Shown here: piece after piece, positions 37,326 to 45,422 of the stretch
Numbering within the stretch: the first letter of the stretch is position 1
Layout: each line of letters begins with the position of its first letter
Source: Jiangella muralis
GTDB lineage: Bacteria; Actinomycetota; Actinomycetes; Jiangellales; Jiangellaceae
Assembly: GCF_001270745.1 (NCBI RefSeq)
Contig: NZ_LFXL01000040.1
Span: 17,355-81,354 of the forward strand
Direction: 5' to 3'
Length of the DNA: 64,000 bases
The notes under the pieces: model-generated
The model's database searches: none
The model's input: only the letters and a program-made list of their open reading frames with translations
What the model was told of the DNA's origin: nothing
Translations under genes and position numbers: made by a program

Positions 37326-38162
37326 ATGGAGACGCCCATGGACGGTGCGGCCGGTGCCGACCGCGCCCACTACCACTCGCACGCGCTCACGCGGGGGTTG
37401 CGCGTCCTGGTGCACGTCGCGTCGGCCGGCGCGCCCGTCACGCTCACCGACCTGCACGAGGTGACGGAGCAGCCGAAGAGCACCCTGGTCCGGTTGCTGG
37501 CGGTGCTCGAGGAGCAGGACTTCGTGCTCCGGGTCGACGACCGGCCGGCCTTCGTGCTCGGTCACGGCGTGCTGCCGATCGTCACCGCCTACCTCGACAG
37601 CGGCACGCCGGTCGACCTGCTCCGGCCGCACGTGCGCGCACTCGCCCACGAGGTCGGCTGGACGGCGAAGTACGCGGCCCTCGACGGCGTGCACGCCGCC
37701 GACCTGTGCGTCGAGTTCCCGGAGCGGCCGCTGCACTTCACCGGCAAGGAGGGCGGCAGGTCGCCGGCCCACGCGTCCGGCGTCGGCAAGGCGATGCTGG
37801 CCGGCCTCACCCTCGACGAGGCGCGCGAGCATCTGCCGTCGCAGCCGTTCCAGCAACTCACCGAGCGCACCATCGTCACCGAGCGGGCGCTGGAGGCCGA
37901 ACTGCGGCGCGTCCGCGACCGCGGCTACGCCGTCGACGACGAGGAGTGCGCCCGCGGCCTGCGCTGCGTCGCCGTCGCCGTGCGCGTCGACGGCGAACTG
38001 CTCGGCGCGCTCGGCGTCTCGGGGCCGGCCGCCGAGCTGACGCCGGAGCGCGAGTCGCACATCGTCGCGACCCTCCGCGACGTCGCCGGCGAGCTCGCTG
38101 CCGACGCCCGGGTCGGGCCGGTGCTGGCGATGTTCGCCAGGGGAGCTCTCGCCCGGCGCTGA
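37326..38162 (+). CDS. IclR-family transcriptional regulator 1
   Basis: A 278-residue regulator. It has a winged helix-turn-helix at about 20-85 (the recognition part includes QPKSTLVRLLAVLEE) and an effector-binding domain at about 95-275 (ASGVGKAMLAG and RGYAVDDEECARGLRCVAVAV). AAGGAGG lies 5 bases before the ATG. It is transcribed away from an operon whose promoter contains an IclR-like palindrome, the classical arrangement for a local repressor. It probably controls the three operator-bearing promoters. Its ligand is unknown. Confidence 0.92.
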   Translation: METPMDGAAGADRAHYHSHALTRGLRVLVHVASAGAPVTLTDLHEVTEQPKSTLVRLLAVLEEQDFVLRVDDRPAFVLGHGVLPIVTAYLDSGTPVDLLRPHVRALAHEVGWTAKYAALDGVHAADLCVEFPERPLHFTGKEGGRSPAHASGVGKAMLAGLTLDEAREHLPSQPFQQLTERTIVTERALEAELRRVRDRGYAVDDEECARGLRCVAVAVRVDGELLGALGVSGPAAELTPERESHIVATLRDVAGELAADARVGPVLAMFARGALARR

Positions 38163-38205
38163 TGAGTTGGCCGTGGCCCTGATGGAACGGCGGCGGTCCG
38201 GTCGG

Positions 38206-38280
38206 CCGGTCCAGGCCCGGCTGGTCCACGCCCGGCTGGTCCACGCCCGGCTGGTCCACGCCCGGCGGGTCGGGGGCCGG
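38206..38280. repeat. 15-bp tandem repeat in the IclR-XRE intergenic gap
   Basis: Three perfect copies of CTGGTCCACGCCCGG (38221-38265) are bordered by one degenerate unit on each side. It lies in the 323-bp gap between two genes. No other feature is apparent in the gap, apart from overlapping shadow frames that read GVDQP repeats. Confidence 0.75.
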
Positions 38281-38485
38281 CATCTCCTTCCCGGCGCGGT
38301 GACATCGGCGCCAACTGTTGGCGCTCAGGTCAACCCGCCGCAGCAGCTACCACCGTCCCCGTCCCCCTCCCGGGTCGCCGAGCAGCGGGCGGGGCGTCGT
38401 CCACAGGCCGGTTCGTGGACGCGGGTTGTCCACATTCGGCCGGAACGGCGGTACCGCCGGACGGCCGGCGCGCCACGATGGCGGC

Positions 38486-39250
38486 ATGGATGTGGGTGCG
38501 CTGATCAGCCGGGCCAGACACGAAGCGGGGCTCACGCAGCTGGAGCTGGCCCAGCGAGCAGGGGTGAGCCGGTTCGCCATCTCGCACTACGAGAAGGGTC
38601 GCCGGCTTCCCACCCTGGGGGCGCTGCGTGCGGTTCTAGCGGCTGCCGGCAAGCAACTGCACGCCGAGCTCGAGCCGCTCGACGCCGACGTGCGGCGGGC
38701 GATGGCGCGGGTCGCGGCCAGCCCGATCGAGGACCGGCCGGCGGTCCAGTACGGGAACTCGCTGCACGAGTACGTCGCCCCGGACCACCGCGTCGAAGGC
38801 GTGGCCGCGGCGCAGTTGCTCGGAGCGCCGGTACCGGTGGACCACCTCGACATCGCGGTCGCCGATCTGCCGGCGGCCTGCGAAGCCCTGGCGCGCCGGG
38901 TCCAGATGCTCGGGCCGAAGATCTCGGTCAAGCGCAACACCTGGCCCTTCTACTCGTGTCCGGGGGCGTGGCCGGGCGTCACCGACCACGATGTCGCCGA
39001 TGCTGGAGCACGGCTGCGCGACCTGTTGCGGCAGCAGTGCCCCGACGACTCGTTCTGGATGGTGTCGGCCAGGCACTGGGCGCGGGTGCGACTGGTCCCA
39101 CCCGCCGACGTCGCGCGGTACGTCGAGGTGGTGCTTCCGGCGGGCGTGGTTCGGGTGGCGCCGCTGCACGAGATCGAGAGCACCGACCCGCGGGTGTCGC
39201 GGGTACCGCGGGTCCTGCGCGACGACGCGGGCGCCACCCGGCCCGGCTAG
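38486..39250 (+). CDS. XRE-family DNA-binding protein with uncharacterised C-terminal domain
   Basis: A 254-residue protein. The first 60 residues are a helix-turn-helix of the XRE type (LISRARHEAGLTQLELAQRA followed by GVSRFAISHYEKGRRLP). The remaining 190 residues match no family I recognise. They contain a conserved-looking PVPVDHLDIAVADLP stretch and a Cys-Pro-containing WPFYSCPGAW. The layout recalls antitoxins that repress their own operon, but no toxin gene adjoins it. It ends tail-to-tail with the aminotransferase, overlapping by 4 bp. Confidence 0.75.
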   Translation: MDVGALISRARHEAGLTQLELAQRAGVSRFAISHYEKGRRLPTLGALRAVLAAAGKQLHAELEPLDADVRRAMARVAASPIEDRPAVQYGNSLHEYVAPDHRVEGVAAAQLLGAPVPVDHLDIAVADLPAACEALARRVQMLGPKISVKRNTWPFYSCPGAWPGVTDHDVADAGARLRDLLRQQCPDDSFWMVSARHWARVRLVPPADVARYVEVVLPAGVVRVAPLHEIESTDPRVSRVPRVLRDDAGATRPG

Positions 39251-40599
39251 TGCGCCGTGCCGTCGGCCTTCATGGCGGCGAGGACGTCGCTGGCGGCCTC
39301 CAGCGTGCGGTCGACGTCATCGTCGGTGTGCGAGCCGGAGACGTGGTTGCGCTTGAGCGACATCGGGATCATCAGGAAGCCCTTGTCGGTCATGCGGCGG
39401 TGGAACGCGGCGTAGGCCTGGTTGTCGTTGCGCATGAGGTCGCGGTAGCCCCTGATCGGGGCGGCGGCGAAGTAGAGCGAGAACACGCCGCCGAAGCCGG
39501 CCACCGTCGCCTCCAAGCCCAGCTCGGCCACGATCGCCGCCAGGCCGTCGCGGATCCGCGCCCCCAGCGCATGCGTCCGGGTGTAGAAGTCCGGGTTGGC
39601 ACGCAGGTGGTCGATGGTGGCGATGGCGGCCGTCGCACCGAGGGCGTAGCCGTTGAACGTGCCGGCCAGCAGCACGTCGCCCTTCTGGCCGTCGAACCGC
39701 TCCATCAGCGAGCGGGGCCCGGCCAGGCCGCCGATCGGGTAGCCGTTGGCCATGCCCTTGCCGAACGTGGTGAGGTCGGGCCGGACGCCGCAGATCTCCT
39801 GGTAGCCGCCGAGGGCGTGCCGGAAGCCGGTGATGACCTCGTCGAAGATCAGCACGGCGCCCTCGGCCGACGTGAGATCCCGCAGCCCGGTGACGAACTC
39901 CTGGGTGGGGACGAGCGCGCCGACGTTGTGCGGGATCGGCTCCATGATGACGGCCGCGATGCGCTCCGGGTGCTGCTCGAACAGCGCCTTCACGGAGTCG
40001 AGGTCGTTGAACTCGGCGATCAGCGTCGACTCGAGCGCGGTGTCGAGGATGCCCGCCGACAGCGGGTCGCGGCCGTAGGCCAGCTCCGGGCGGGAGATGA
40101 CGTTGCGGGCGACGGCGTCGTGCCAGCCGTGGAAGCCGCCCTGGAACTTCACCAGCAGCTTGCGGCTGGTCGCGGCGCGGGCCAGCCGGACCGCCTGCGC
40201 GGTGGCCTCCGACCCGCTCATCGTCGCGATCATCATCTCCGCGGACGGGATCACCTCGGTGACCCGGGTGGCCAGCTCGACCTCCAGTTCGGTGACGCCG
40301 AGGCCGAACAGGTCGAGCTTGCCGACGGCGTCGCGCACGGGGTCGTCGACCACGGGGGAGTTGTGCCCGAGCAGGATCGCCCCGAACGCCGCGTGGTAGT
40401 CGAGGTACCGATTGCCGTCGAGGTCGACGACGTATGCGCCATCACCGCCGCCGAACGCGTACGGGTGCCCCACGTAACGCGTCGCGGAGTTCACGCCGCC
40501 GGGCAGCACCTCCGCGGCGGCTTGCTGCAATGCCCAGCCGCGGGTGGACGAGTTGCGTGGACTGTGGTCGGAGGCTGCCGTGCCGATCCCCGGGGACAT
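39247..40599 (-). CDS. Class III PLP aminotransferase (glutamate-1-semialdehyde aminomutase-like)
   Basis: A 450-residue fold-type I enzyme. The PLP lysine is Lys281 in TTFGKGMANGYPIGG. The cofactor phosphate/ring motifs SGSEATAQAVRLAR and LIFDEVITGFR are intact. HemL-like spacing is seen, but the genuine HemL role is unlikely in a catabolic island. A role as an aminotransferase or aminomutase on a sugar-derived keto acid is more likely. The ATG at 40599 has AGGAG upstream. Longer in-frame starts lie in promoter sequence. Confidence 0.87.
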   Translation of the reverse strand: MSPGIGTAASDHSPRNSSTRGWALQQAAAEVLPGGVNSATRYVGHPYAFGGGDGAYVVDLDGNRYLDYHAAFGAILLGHNSPVVDDPVRDAVGKLDLFGLGVTELEVELATRVTEVIPSAEMMIATMSGSEATAQAVRLARAATSRKLLVKFQGGFHGWHDAVARNVISRPELAYGRDPLSAGILDTALESTLIAEFNDLDSVKALFEQHPERIAAVIMEPIPHNVGALVPTQEFVTGLRDLTSAEGAVLIFDEVITGFRHALGGYQEICGVRPDLTTFGKGMANGYPIGGLAGPRSLMERFDGQKGDVLLAGTFNGYALGATAAIATIDHLRANPDFYTRTHALGARIRDGLAAIVAELGLEATVAGFGGVFSLYFAAAPIRGYRDLMRNDNQAYAAFHRRMTDKGFLMIPMSLKRNHVSGSHTDDDVDRTLEAASDVLAAMKADGTAH

Positions 40600-40672
40600 C
40601 GGACTCCTGTTCCCGCGTCGCGGTCGGCTCACAGCCGTCGCGCGACGCCTCTCGGTGGTGTCGTTGCCCCGA

Positions 40673-40710
40673 AGAGTAGGTTGCTTCGCCAAGCATGGCA
40701 AGACGTTCCA
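40673..40710 (-). promoter_or_regulatory. Aminotransferase promoter with a degenerate IclR-like box
   Basis: On the minus strand TTGCCA (40696-40701) and TACTCT (40673-40678) are 17 bp apart. The -35 forms the edge of TGGAACGTCTTGCCA (40696-40710), a weaker relative of the island palindrome that keeps only the outer TGG/CCA and inner A/T positions. Confidence 0.45.
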
Positions 40711-40748
40711 TTTCTCGTCGCGTTACGCGATCGTCACAGCGACGGGCC

Positions 40749-40777
40749 TTGACAGGGCCAGCCCCGAGATCCAGGAT
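40749..40777 (+). promoter_or_regulatory. Promoter of the large rightward operon, probably leaderless
   Basis: TTGACA at 40749-40754, a 17-bp spacer, then CAGGAT at 40772-40777. The first ATG (40786) is 8 bases past the -10 with no ribosome site, so transcription probably starts at or next to it. No IclR palindrome lies in the spacer. The degenerate one at 40696 is 39 bp upstream. Confidence 0.5.
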
Positions 40778-40785
40778 GACTCGGC

Positions 40786-41832
40786 ATGGCACGCCATTCC
40801 GTGACTGACGACACAGCGCCACTGGGTGTGATCATCGTCGGCGCCGGCTTCATCGCCGACCACCACGGCGCCGCGCTGCGCGGCAGCTCCCGCGCCCGTC
40901 TCGCCGGCATCGTCGACGTCGACGCGGGCCGCGCGAGCGCCGCCGCGACCGCCGCCGGCGGCGTGCCGTGGAGCACCGACCTCGCCGAGGCGCTGGCCCG
41001 TCCGGACGTCGGCGCGGCCATCGTGTGCACGCCGAACCTGACGCACGAACCCATCGCACTCCAGATCGCCGCCGCTGGCAAGCACCTGCTGATGGAGAAG
41101 CCGCTCACCATCACGGTTCCGTCCGCCCGCGCGGTCGTCGAGGCGTTCGACGCCGCGGGCACGGTCGTGATGGCGGCGCACACGCACCGGTTCTACGACT
41201 ACGCCCGGGCGGTGAACGACGCGATCGCCGGCGGCGCCGTCGGCCGGCCGGTGTTCGCCCGGCTGGCGCTGCTCGGCGGCTGGATCTGGCCGGACTGGCG
41301 GGCCTGGGTGCTCGACCCGGCCAAGTCCGGCGGGCACGCGCTGCACAACGGCGTCCACCTGCTCGACCTCGTCAGCTGGTGGCTGCGCGACGAGCCGGTC
41401 TCCGTCTACGCGCGCGGCCGGGCGCAGACCGCCGCCGAGCTGCGCATCTACGACTACCTGGAGATGCACGTGCGGTACGCCGGGGGCGCCGACGCCGTGT
41501 GCGAGATGAGCCGCGGCCACCGCCCGTCCACCCTCGACCGCCGCGACGTGCTGGTCGCAGGCACCGACGGCGTGCTGCAGCTGCCGGCCGACGGCTGGGG
41601 CTCCACCGTCGTGACGGAGTCCGGGACGAGCCTGCTGCACCCGCAGGCCGCCAACGGGTTCGCCGTCCAGCTGGACGCCTGGCTGGACGCGATCGCCGAT
41701 CCGGCCGCGGAGCGGGCGATGACCCCGGCCGACGCCGTCCGCGCGGTCGCCCTCGGCGTCGCCGCGGAGCTGTCCATCGAGCGCGGCGAACCGGTCACGC
41801 TGGACGAGGTCATGGGAGGGGTGCACGCATGA
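40786..41832 (+). CDS. Gfo/Idh/MocA-family oxidoreductase 1
   Basis: A 348-residue NAD(P)-dependent sugar-type dehydrogenase. It has the Rossmann motif VIIVGAGFIADHH, the EKP motif (LLMEKPLT) with catalytic Lys, and the later GGHALHNGVHLLDLVSWW stretch with the catalytic Asp/His pair. It heads the largest operon and overlaps the next gene by 4 bp. Members typically oxidise a cyclic sugar or inositol at one hydroxyl. A GTG at 40801 is an alternative start. Confidence 0.88.
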   Translation: MARHSVTDDTAPLGVIIVGAGFIADHHGAALRGSSRARLAGIVDVDAGRASAAATAAGGVPWSTDLAEALARPDVGAAIVCTPNLTHEPIALQIAAAGKHLLMEKPLTITVPSARAVVEAFDAAGTVVMAAHTHRFYDYARAVNDAIAGGAVGRPVFARLALLGGWIWPDWRAWVLDPAKSGGHALHNGVHLLDLVSWWLRDEPVSVYARGRAQTAAELRIYDYLEMHVRYAGGADAVCEMSRGHRPSTLDRRDVLVAGTDGVLQLPADGWGSTVVTESGTSLLHPQAANGFAVQLDAWLDAIADPAAERAMTPADAVRAVALGVAAELSIERGEPVTLDEVMGGVHA

Positions 41833-42776
41833 GCGACACCACCCTCGGCGTGCTGCTGCTCGGCTCCGCCGGCCTGGGCGCCGACCAGGACCACCAGAGC
41901 ACCATGTACCGGCCGGCGTTCGAGGCGCACCCCGGCTTCGAGGTCCGGCCCGACACGACCCGGCTCGACGACCCCGCCGTCGATGTCGTCAGCGTCTGCG
42001 TCGAGCCGGACCAGCGGGCCGACGCCGTCATCGCCGCCCTGCAGGCCGGCAAGCACGTGCTCGTCGACAAGCCGCTGGCGCTGACCGCGGCCGACGCGGC
42101 CAAGGTCGCCGCCGTCGCCGCCGAGACCGGCCGGGTCTGCCTGCCCGCGCACCACCAGCGGTTCCACCCGATGATCGCGGCCGCGCGCGGCGCCGTCGCC
42201 GGTGGGAAGGTCGGGCTGCCGTGGAACGTGCAGGCCGACTTCCTGGTCGCCGGCGGCACGCCGTCGCCGGCCGGCGAGCTGGCCAACTTCGCCGTCTACC
42301 CGCTCGACGTCGTGCTCGCGCTCACCGGGCTGCGGGTCCGCCGGGTCTTCGCGCGCCTCTCGACGCACTGGGGCGGCGGCGACGCGGACGACTTCGCGCT
42401 GCTCTTCCTCACCCACGAGAACGGCCTGACCAGCACGATCAGCGTCGGCCGGATTCGCGAGCTGGCCGATACCCGGCCGGCCGGACTCGCCGTGCACCGC
42501 TACCGCGTCAGCGGCTCGCACGGCGTCCTCGACATCGACGCCTCGCGCCCGGCTGTCGTCCTGCGCCGGGGCGAGGCGTCGAGCCAGACCTGGCACGGCC
42601 CCGGCACGGTGGACCGGCTGCTCGACGAGTTGCGCGCGGCCATCGTCGCGGGCCGCCCGAGCAGCCCGTCCGCCGCCGACGCCGTCCACGTCGCCGAGAT
42701 CGTCGACGCGGCCCGCGCGTCGGCCGCGTCCGGAGCACCCGTCGACCTCGCCACTGACAAGGAAGGCAGCCGATGA
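41829..42776 (+). CDS. Gfo/Idh/MocA-family oxidoreductase 2, with shortened nucleotide-binding region
   Basis: A 315-residue relative of the preceding enzyme. The first strand reads VLLLGSAGLGADQ, lacking the usual GxGxxG spacing. About 20-25 residues normally found between the first strand and the DVVSV segment are missing, and EKP is replaced by DKP (LVDKPLAL). The later ANFAVYPLDVVLAL segment replaces the GG..D..(H) motif. It may be a non-catalytic partner or bind cofactor differently. It overlaps both neighbours by 4 bp. Confidence 0.8.
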   Translation: MSDTTLGVLLLGSAGLGADQDHQSTMYRPAFEAHPGFEVRPDTTRLDDPAVDVVSVCVEPDQRADAVIAALQAGKHVLVDKPLALTAADAAKVAAVAAETGRVCLPAHHQRFHPMIAAARGAVAGGKVGLPWNVQADFLVAGGTPSPAGELANFAVYPLDVVLALTGLRVRRVFARLSTHWGGGDADDFALLFLTHENGLTSTISVGRIRELADTRPAGLAVHRYRVSGSHGVLDIDASRPAVVLRRGEASSQTWHGPGTVDRLLDELRAAIVAGRPSSPSAADAVHVAEIVDAARASAASGAPVDLATDKEGSR

Positions 42777-43645
42777 AGCTGGTCAGCTACACCCGCGACG
42801 GCGCGACCCGGCACGGGTACGTCGCCGACGAGGCCGCCGGCACCGTCGCCGAGCTCGGCGACGGCGACCTCGCCGCAGTGGTGGAGGCCGGCGCCGGCAC
42901 CGACGCCGCCTGGCGGCCCGGCGACCCCGCCGGCACCCACCGGCTGGCCGATCTCGCCGTCCGCGCCCCGATCGCGCGCCCCACGAAGGTGCTCGCGGTG
43001 GCCGCGAACTACCAGGACCACGTCGCCGAGGGTGGCGGGAAGCCGCTGGACAAGACCACCCTGGCGCCGCGGCTGTTCCTCAAGCCGGGCACGTCCGTCG
43101 CCGACCCGGGCGCCGACATCGCCCTGCCGGCGATCAGCACCCAGGTCGACTGGGAGGCCGAGCTGGTCGTCGTCCTGGGCCGGGGCGGCCGGGACATCCC
43201 GGTGGAGAAGGCCCTGGACCACGTGGCGGGCTACGCCGTGGGCAACGACGTGTCGGCCCGATCGGTCGACTACGGGTACCCGCGCGAAACCTCCTCACCG
43301 GCGGTCGGCTACTTCGACTGGCTGGCCGGCAAGTGGCCGGACGGCTTCGCACCGTACGGCCCCTACCTCGTCACGGCCGACGAGGTGCCCGACCCGCAGG
43401 ACCTCGGCGTCGAGCTCGAGGTCAACGGCACGCTCCGGCAGAACGGGAGCACGGCCGGCATGATCTTCACCGTCGCCGAACTGGTCGCGTTCGCATCGCG
43501 GCTGATGACGCTCGAGCCCACCGACATCATCATGACCGGCACGCCGGCCGGTGTCGGTGCGGCATCGGGAACCTATCTGGCCGCGGGCGACGAGATGACG
43601 GTGCGCATCGCCGGCCTCGGCACCCTCACCAACCGCGTCGTCTGA
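42773..43645 (+). CDS. Fumarylacetoacetate hydrolase-family protein
   Basis: A 290-residue FAH-family enzyme. Core motifs include VAANYQDHVAE, the metal-binding Glu in DWEAELVVVLG, the GNDVSARSVDY stretch and the closing IIMTGTPAGVG. The family hydrolyses or decarboxylates beta-diketo or 2-keto acids. In non-phosphorylative rhamnose/fucose pathways it cleaves 2,4-diketo-3-deoxy acids. It follows the dehydrogenases directly with a 4-bp overlap. Confidence 0.88.
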   Translation: MKLVSYTRDGATRHGYVADEAAGTVAELGDGDLAAVVEAGAGTDAAWRPGDPAGTHRLADLAVRAPIARPTKVLAVAANYQDHVAEGGGKPLDKTTLAPRLFLKPGTSVADPGADIALPAISTQVDWEAELVVVLGRGGRDIPVEKALDHVAGYAVGNDVSARSVDYGYPRETSSPAVGYFDWLAGKWPDGFAPYGPYLVTADEVPDPQDLGVELEVNGTLRQNGSTAGMIFTVAELVAFASRLMTLEPTDIIMTGTPAGVGAASGTYLAAGDEMTVRIAGLGTLTNRVV

Positions 43646-43706
43646 ACCCCCAACCACCACCCCCGCCGGGCCGGTCCCGGCCAGAACAGATCCCTGAGAG
43701 GTAGCT

Positions 43707-45359
43707 GTGAGACGTTCCCGAGCGCAACGCGCAGCCCTGATCTCCGCCGGCCTGTCCCTGATCCTCGCCGTCGCGGCCTGTTCGGATCCGACCCAGAGCG
43801 ACGACACCGGCAACACCAGCGACGAGGGCACCGACGGCGCCGCCGCCGAGGACACCGCCCTCAACGCCTACCTGTACCAGGCGCCGAACTCCAACTGGAG
43901 CCCGATGGCGCCGGCGCACGGGCCGGACCAGGTCGTCATGAACCTCATCTACGACTCGCTGCTGGGCGTGAACCCGGACTTCCAGCTGTACCCGCGGCTC
44001 GCGACCGGCCTGCCGGAGATCTCCGACGACGGTCTCACCATCACGTACACCCTCCAGGAGGGGGTGACCTGGAGCGACGGCGAGCCGTTCACCGCCGAGG
44101 ACGTCGTCTTCACGTACAACATGGTGGCCAACCCGGCGACCGGCAGCCCGTCGGCGGGCAAGTTCGCCGACGTCGCGGGCGCCGCCGAGGTGGCCGCCGG
44201 CACCGCCGAGACCGTCAGCGGCTTCACCGCGCCCGACGAGCACACCTTCCAGATCACGCTGACCAAGCCGAACATCGGCATCGTCGGCCTGACCGGCAAC
44301 ATTTTCATCATCCCGCAGCACGCACTGGCCGACGTGCCGGTCGACGAGATGGACACGACGGACTTCTTCACGAAGAGCCCGACGGTCGGCCTCGGCCCGT
44401 ACGTCTTCCAGGAGTACAAGACCGACCAGTACGTCCACCTCGTCAAGAACCCGGCGTTCCGCGAGGGCGAGGTCGACATCGACGAGATCTACCTGCGCCC
44501 GGTGACGTCCGACGTCGCCACGGCCCAGCTGGGCACCGGCGAGATGGACCTGGCGCAGATCTCGCCGGCCGACCTCGAGACGGTCGAGGCTCTCGACGGC
44601 ATCGAGGTGGCCTCCGGGCCGGGCGCCGGTTTCATCCGCACGTCGGTGAATCAGCAGAAGCCGTACCTCAAGGACGTCCGGCTGCGTCAGGCGATGCTGT
44701 ACGCCGTCGACCGGCAGCAACTGATCGACGAGGCCCTCGGTGGCAAGGCACAGCCGGTGAACGCCAGCTTCATGACCGACGCGCTCCCGGACGACCTGGA
44801 GACCTACGACTACGACCCGGACAAGGCCCGCGAGCTGCTGGCCGAGATGAACTGGGACCCCAACCAGGTCATCCAGCTCACCTGGATCCCGGGCCAGCGC
44901 GACCGCGACACCGCCGCCACCGTCCTGGAGGCGCAGCTCGGCGAGGTCGGCATCAAGCTCGAGCTGAACCAGGTCCAGCCCGGTGAGATGACCGACATGA
45001 TGAACGCGCAGTCCTACGACATGACGCTCTACGGTGGCGGCAACTACGCGACCGAGCCGTTCGCCGTCTACCCGATCGACAGCTGCTCCACCTGGTACCC
45101 GAACGGCGCCAACCTGTCGTTCTGGTGCAACGAGGAGTTCGACCGGCTCATGCTCGAGGCGAACGCGACGGTCGACGAGGCCGCCCGCTACGACCTCTTC
45201 CAGCAGGCCGCGCGGATCGAAAACGCCGAGGTGCCGATGATCTACCTGTACAACCCGGACACCATCTGGGCGCACACCGACCGGCTCCAGGGCTTCGAGC
45301 CGATGGGCGACCAGACGAACCCGTTCTGGAACGTCCAGGAGTGGTCCCTCGACAGCTAG
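43707..45359 (+). CDS. Oligopeptide-type ABC transporter substrate-binding lipoprotein
   Basis: A 550-residue lipoprotein of solute-binding family 5 (DppA/OppA). The lipobox LAVAAC places the lipid-anchored Cys near residue 25, after a basic MRRSRAQR start. A Gly/Asp/Thr linker follows. Family segments include DQVVMNLIYDSLLG, TYTLQEGVTWSDGEPFTAEDVVFTY and LRQAMLYAVDRQQLIDEAL. The family carries peptides but also oligosaccharides and other solutes. A GTG start follows GAGAGGT. A 15-bp hairpin separates it from the permease genes. Confidence 0.93.
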   Translation: MRRSRAQRAALISAGLSLILAVAACSDPTQSDDTGNTSDEGTDGAAAEDTALNAYLYQAPNSNWSPMAPAHGPDQVVMNLIYDSLLGVNPDFQLYPRLATGLPEISDDGLTITYTLQEGVTWSDGEPFTAEDVVFTYNMVANPATGSPSAGKFADVAGAAEVAAGTAETVSGFTAPDEHTFQITLTKPNIGIVGLTGNIFIIPQHALADVPVDEMDTTDFFTKSPTVGLGPYVFQEYKTDQYVHLVKNPAFREGEVDIDEIYLRPVTSDVATAQLGTGEMDLAQISPADLETVEALDGIEVASGPGAGFIRTSVNQQKPYLKDVRLRQAMLYAVDRQQLIDEALGGKAQPVNASFMTDALPDDLETYDYDPDKARELLAEMNWDPNQVIQLTWIPGQRDRDTAATVLEAQLGEVGIKLELNQVQPGEMTDMMNAQSYDMTLYGGGNYATEPFAVYPIDSCSTWYPNGANLSFWCNEEFDRLMLEANATVDEAARYDLFQQAARIENAEVPMIYLYNPDTIWAHTDRLQGFEPMGDQTNPFWNVQEWSLDS

Positions 45360-45367
45360 CGCGAGGA

Positions 45368-45402
45368 GTGTGGCGGGCGGGCGTGCGGCCCGCCCGCCAC
45401 AC
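45368..45402 (+). promoter_or_regulatory. Intercistronic mRNA hairpin
   Basis: A perfect 15-bp stem (45368-45382 with 45388-45402) and 5-base loop lie between the binding-protein and permease genes. Such hairpins typically protect the upstream message or cause partial termination, giving more binding protein than permease. Confidence 0.75.
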
Positions 45403-45422
45403 CCCGGATGAGGAGGTGAGCG

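Noticed and set aside
38206..38280. Possible CRISPR-like array from the 15-bp repeats
   Set aside because: The units are directly adjacent with no spacers and no cas genes are near, so it is a simple tandem repeat.
37876..38283. Reverse frame with GVDQP repeats
   Set aside because: The repeats come from the intergenic 15-bp tandem DNA repeat, and the rest is antisense to IclR 1.
39247..40599. Housekeeping glutamate-1-semialdehyde aminomutase (hemL)
   Set aside because: The motifs fit the wider class III family, but no heme genes adjoin it and the setting is catabolic, so only the family is called.
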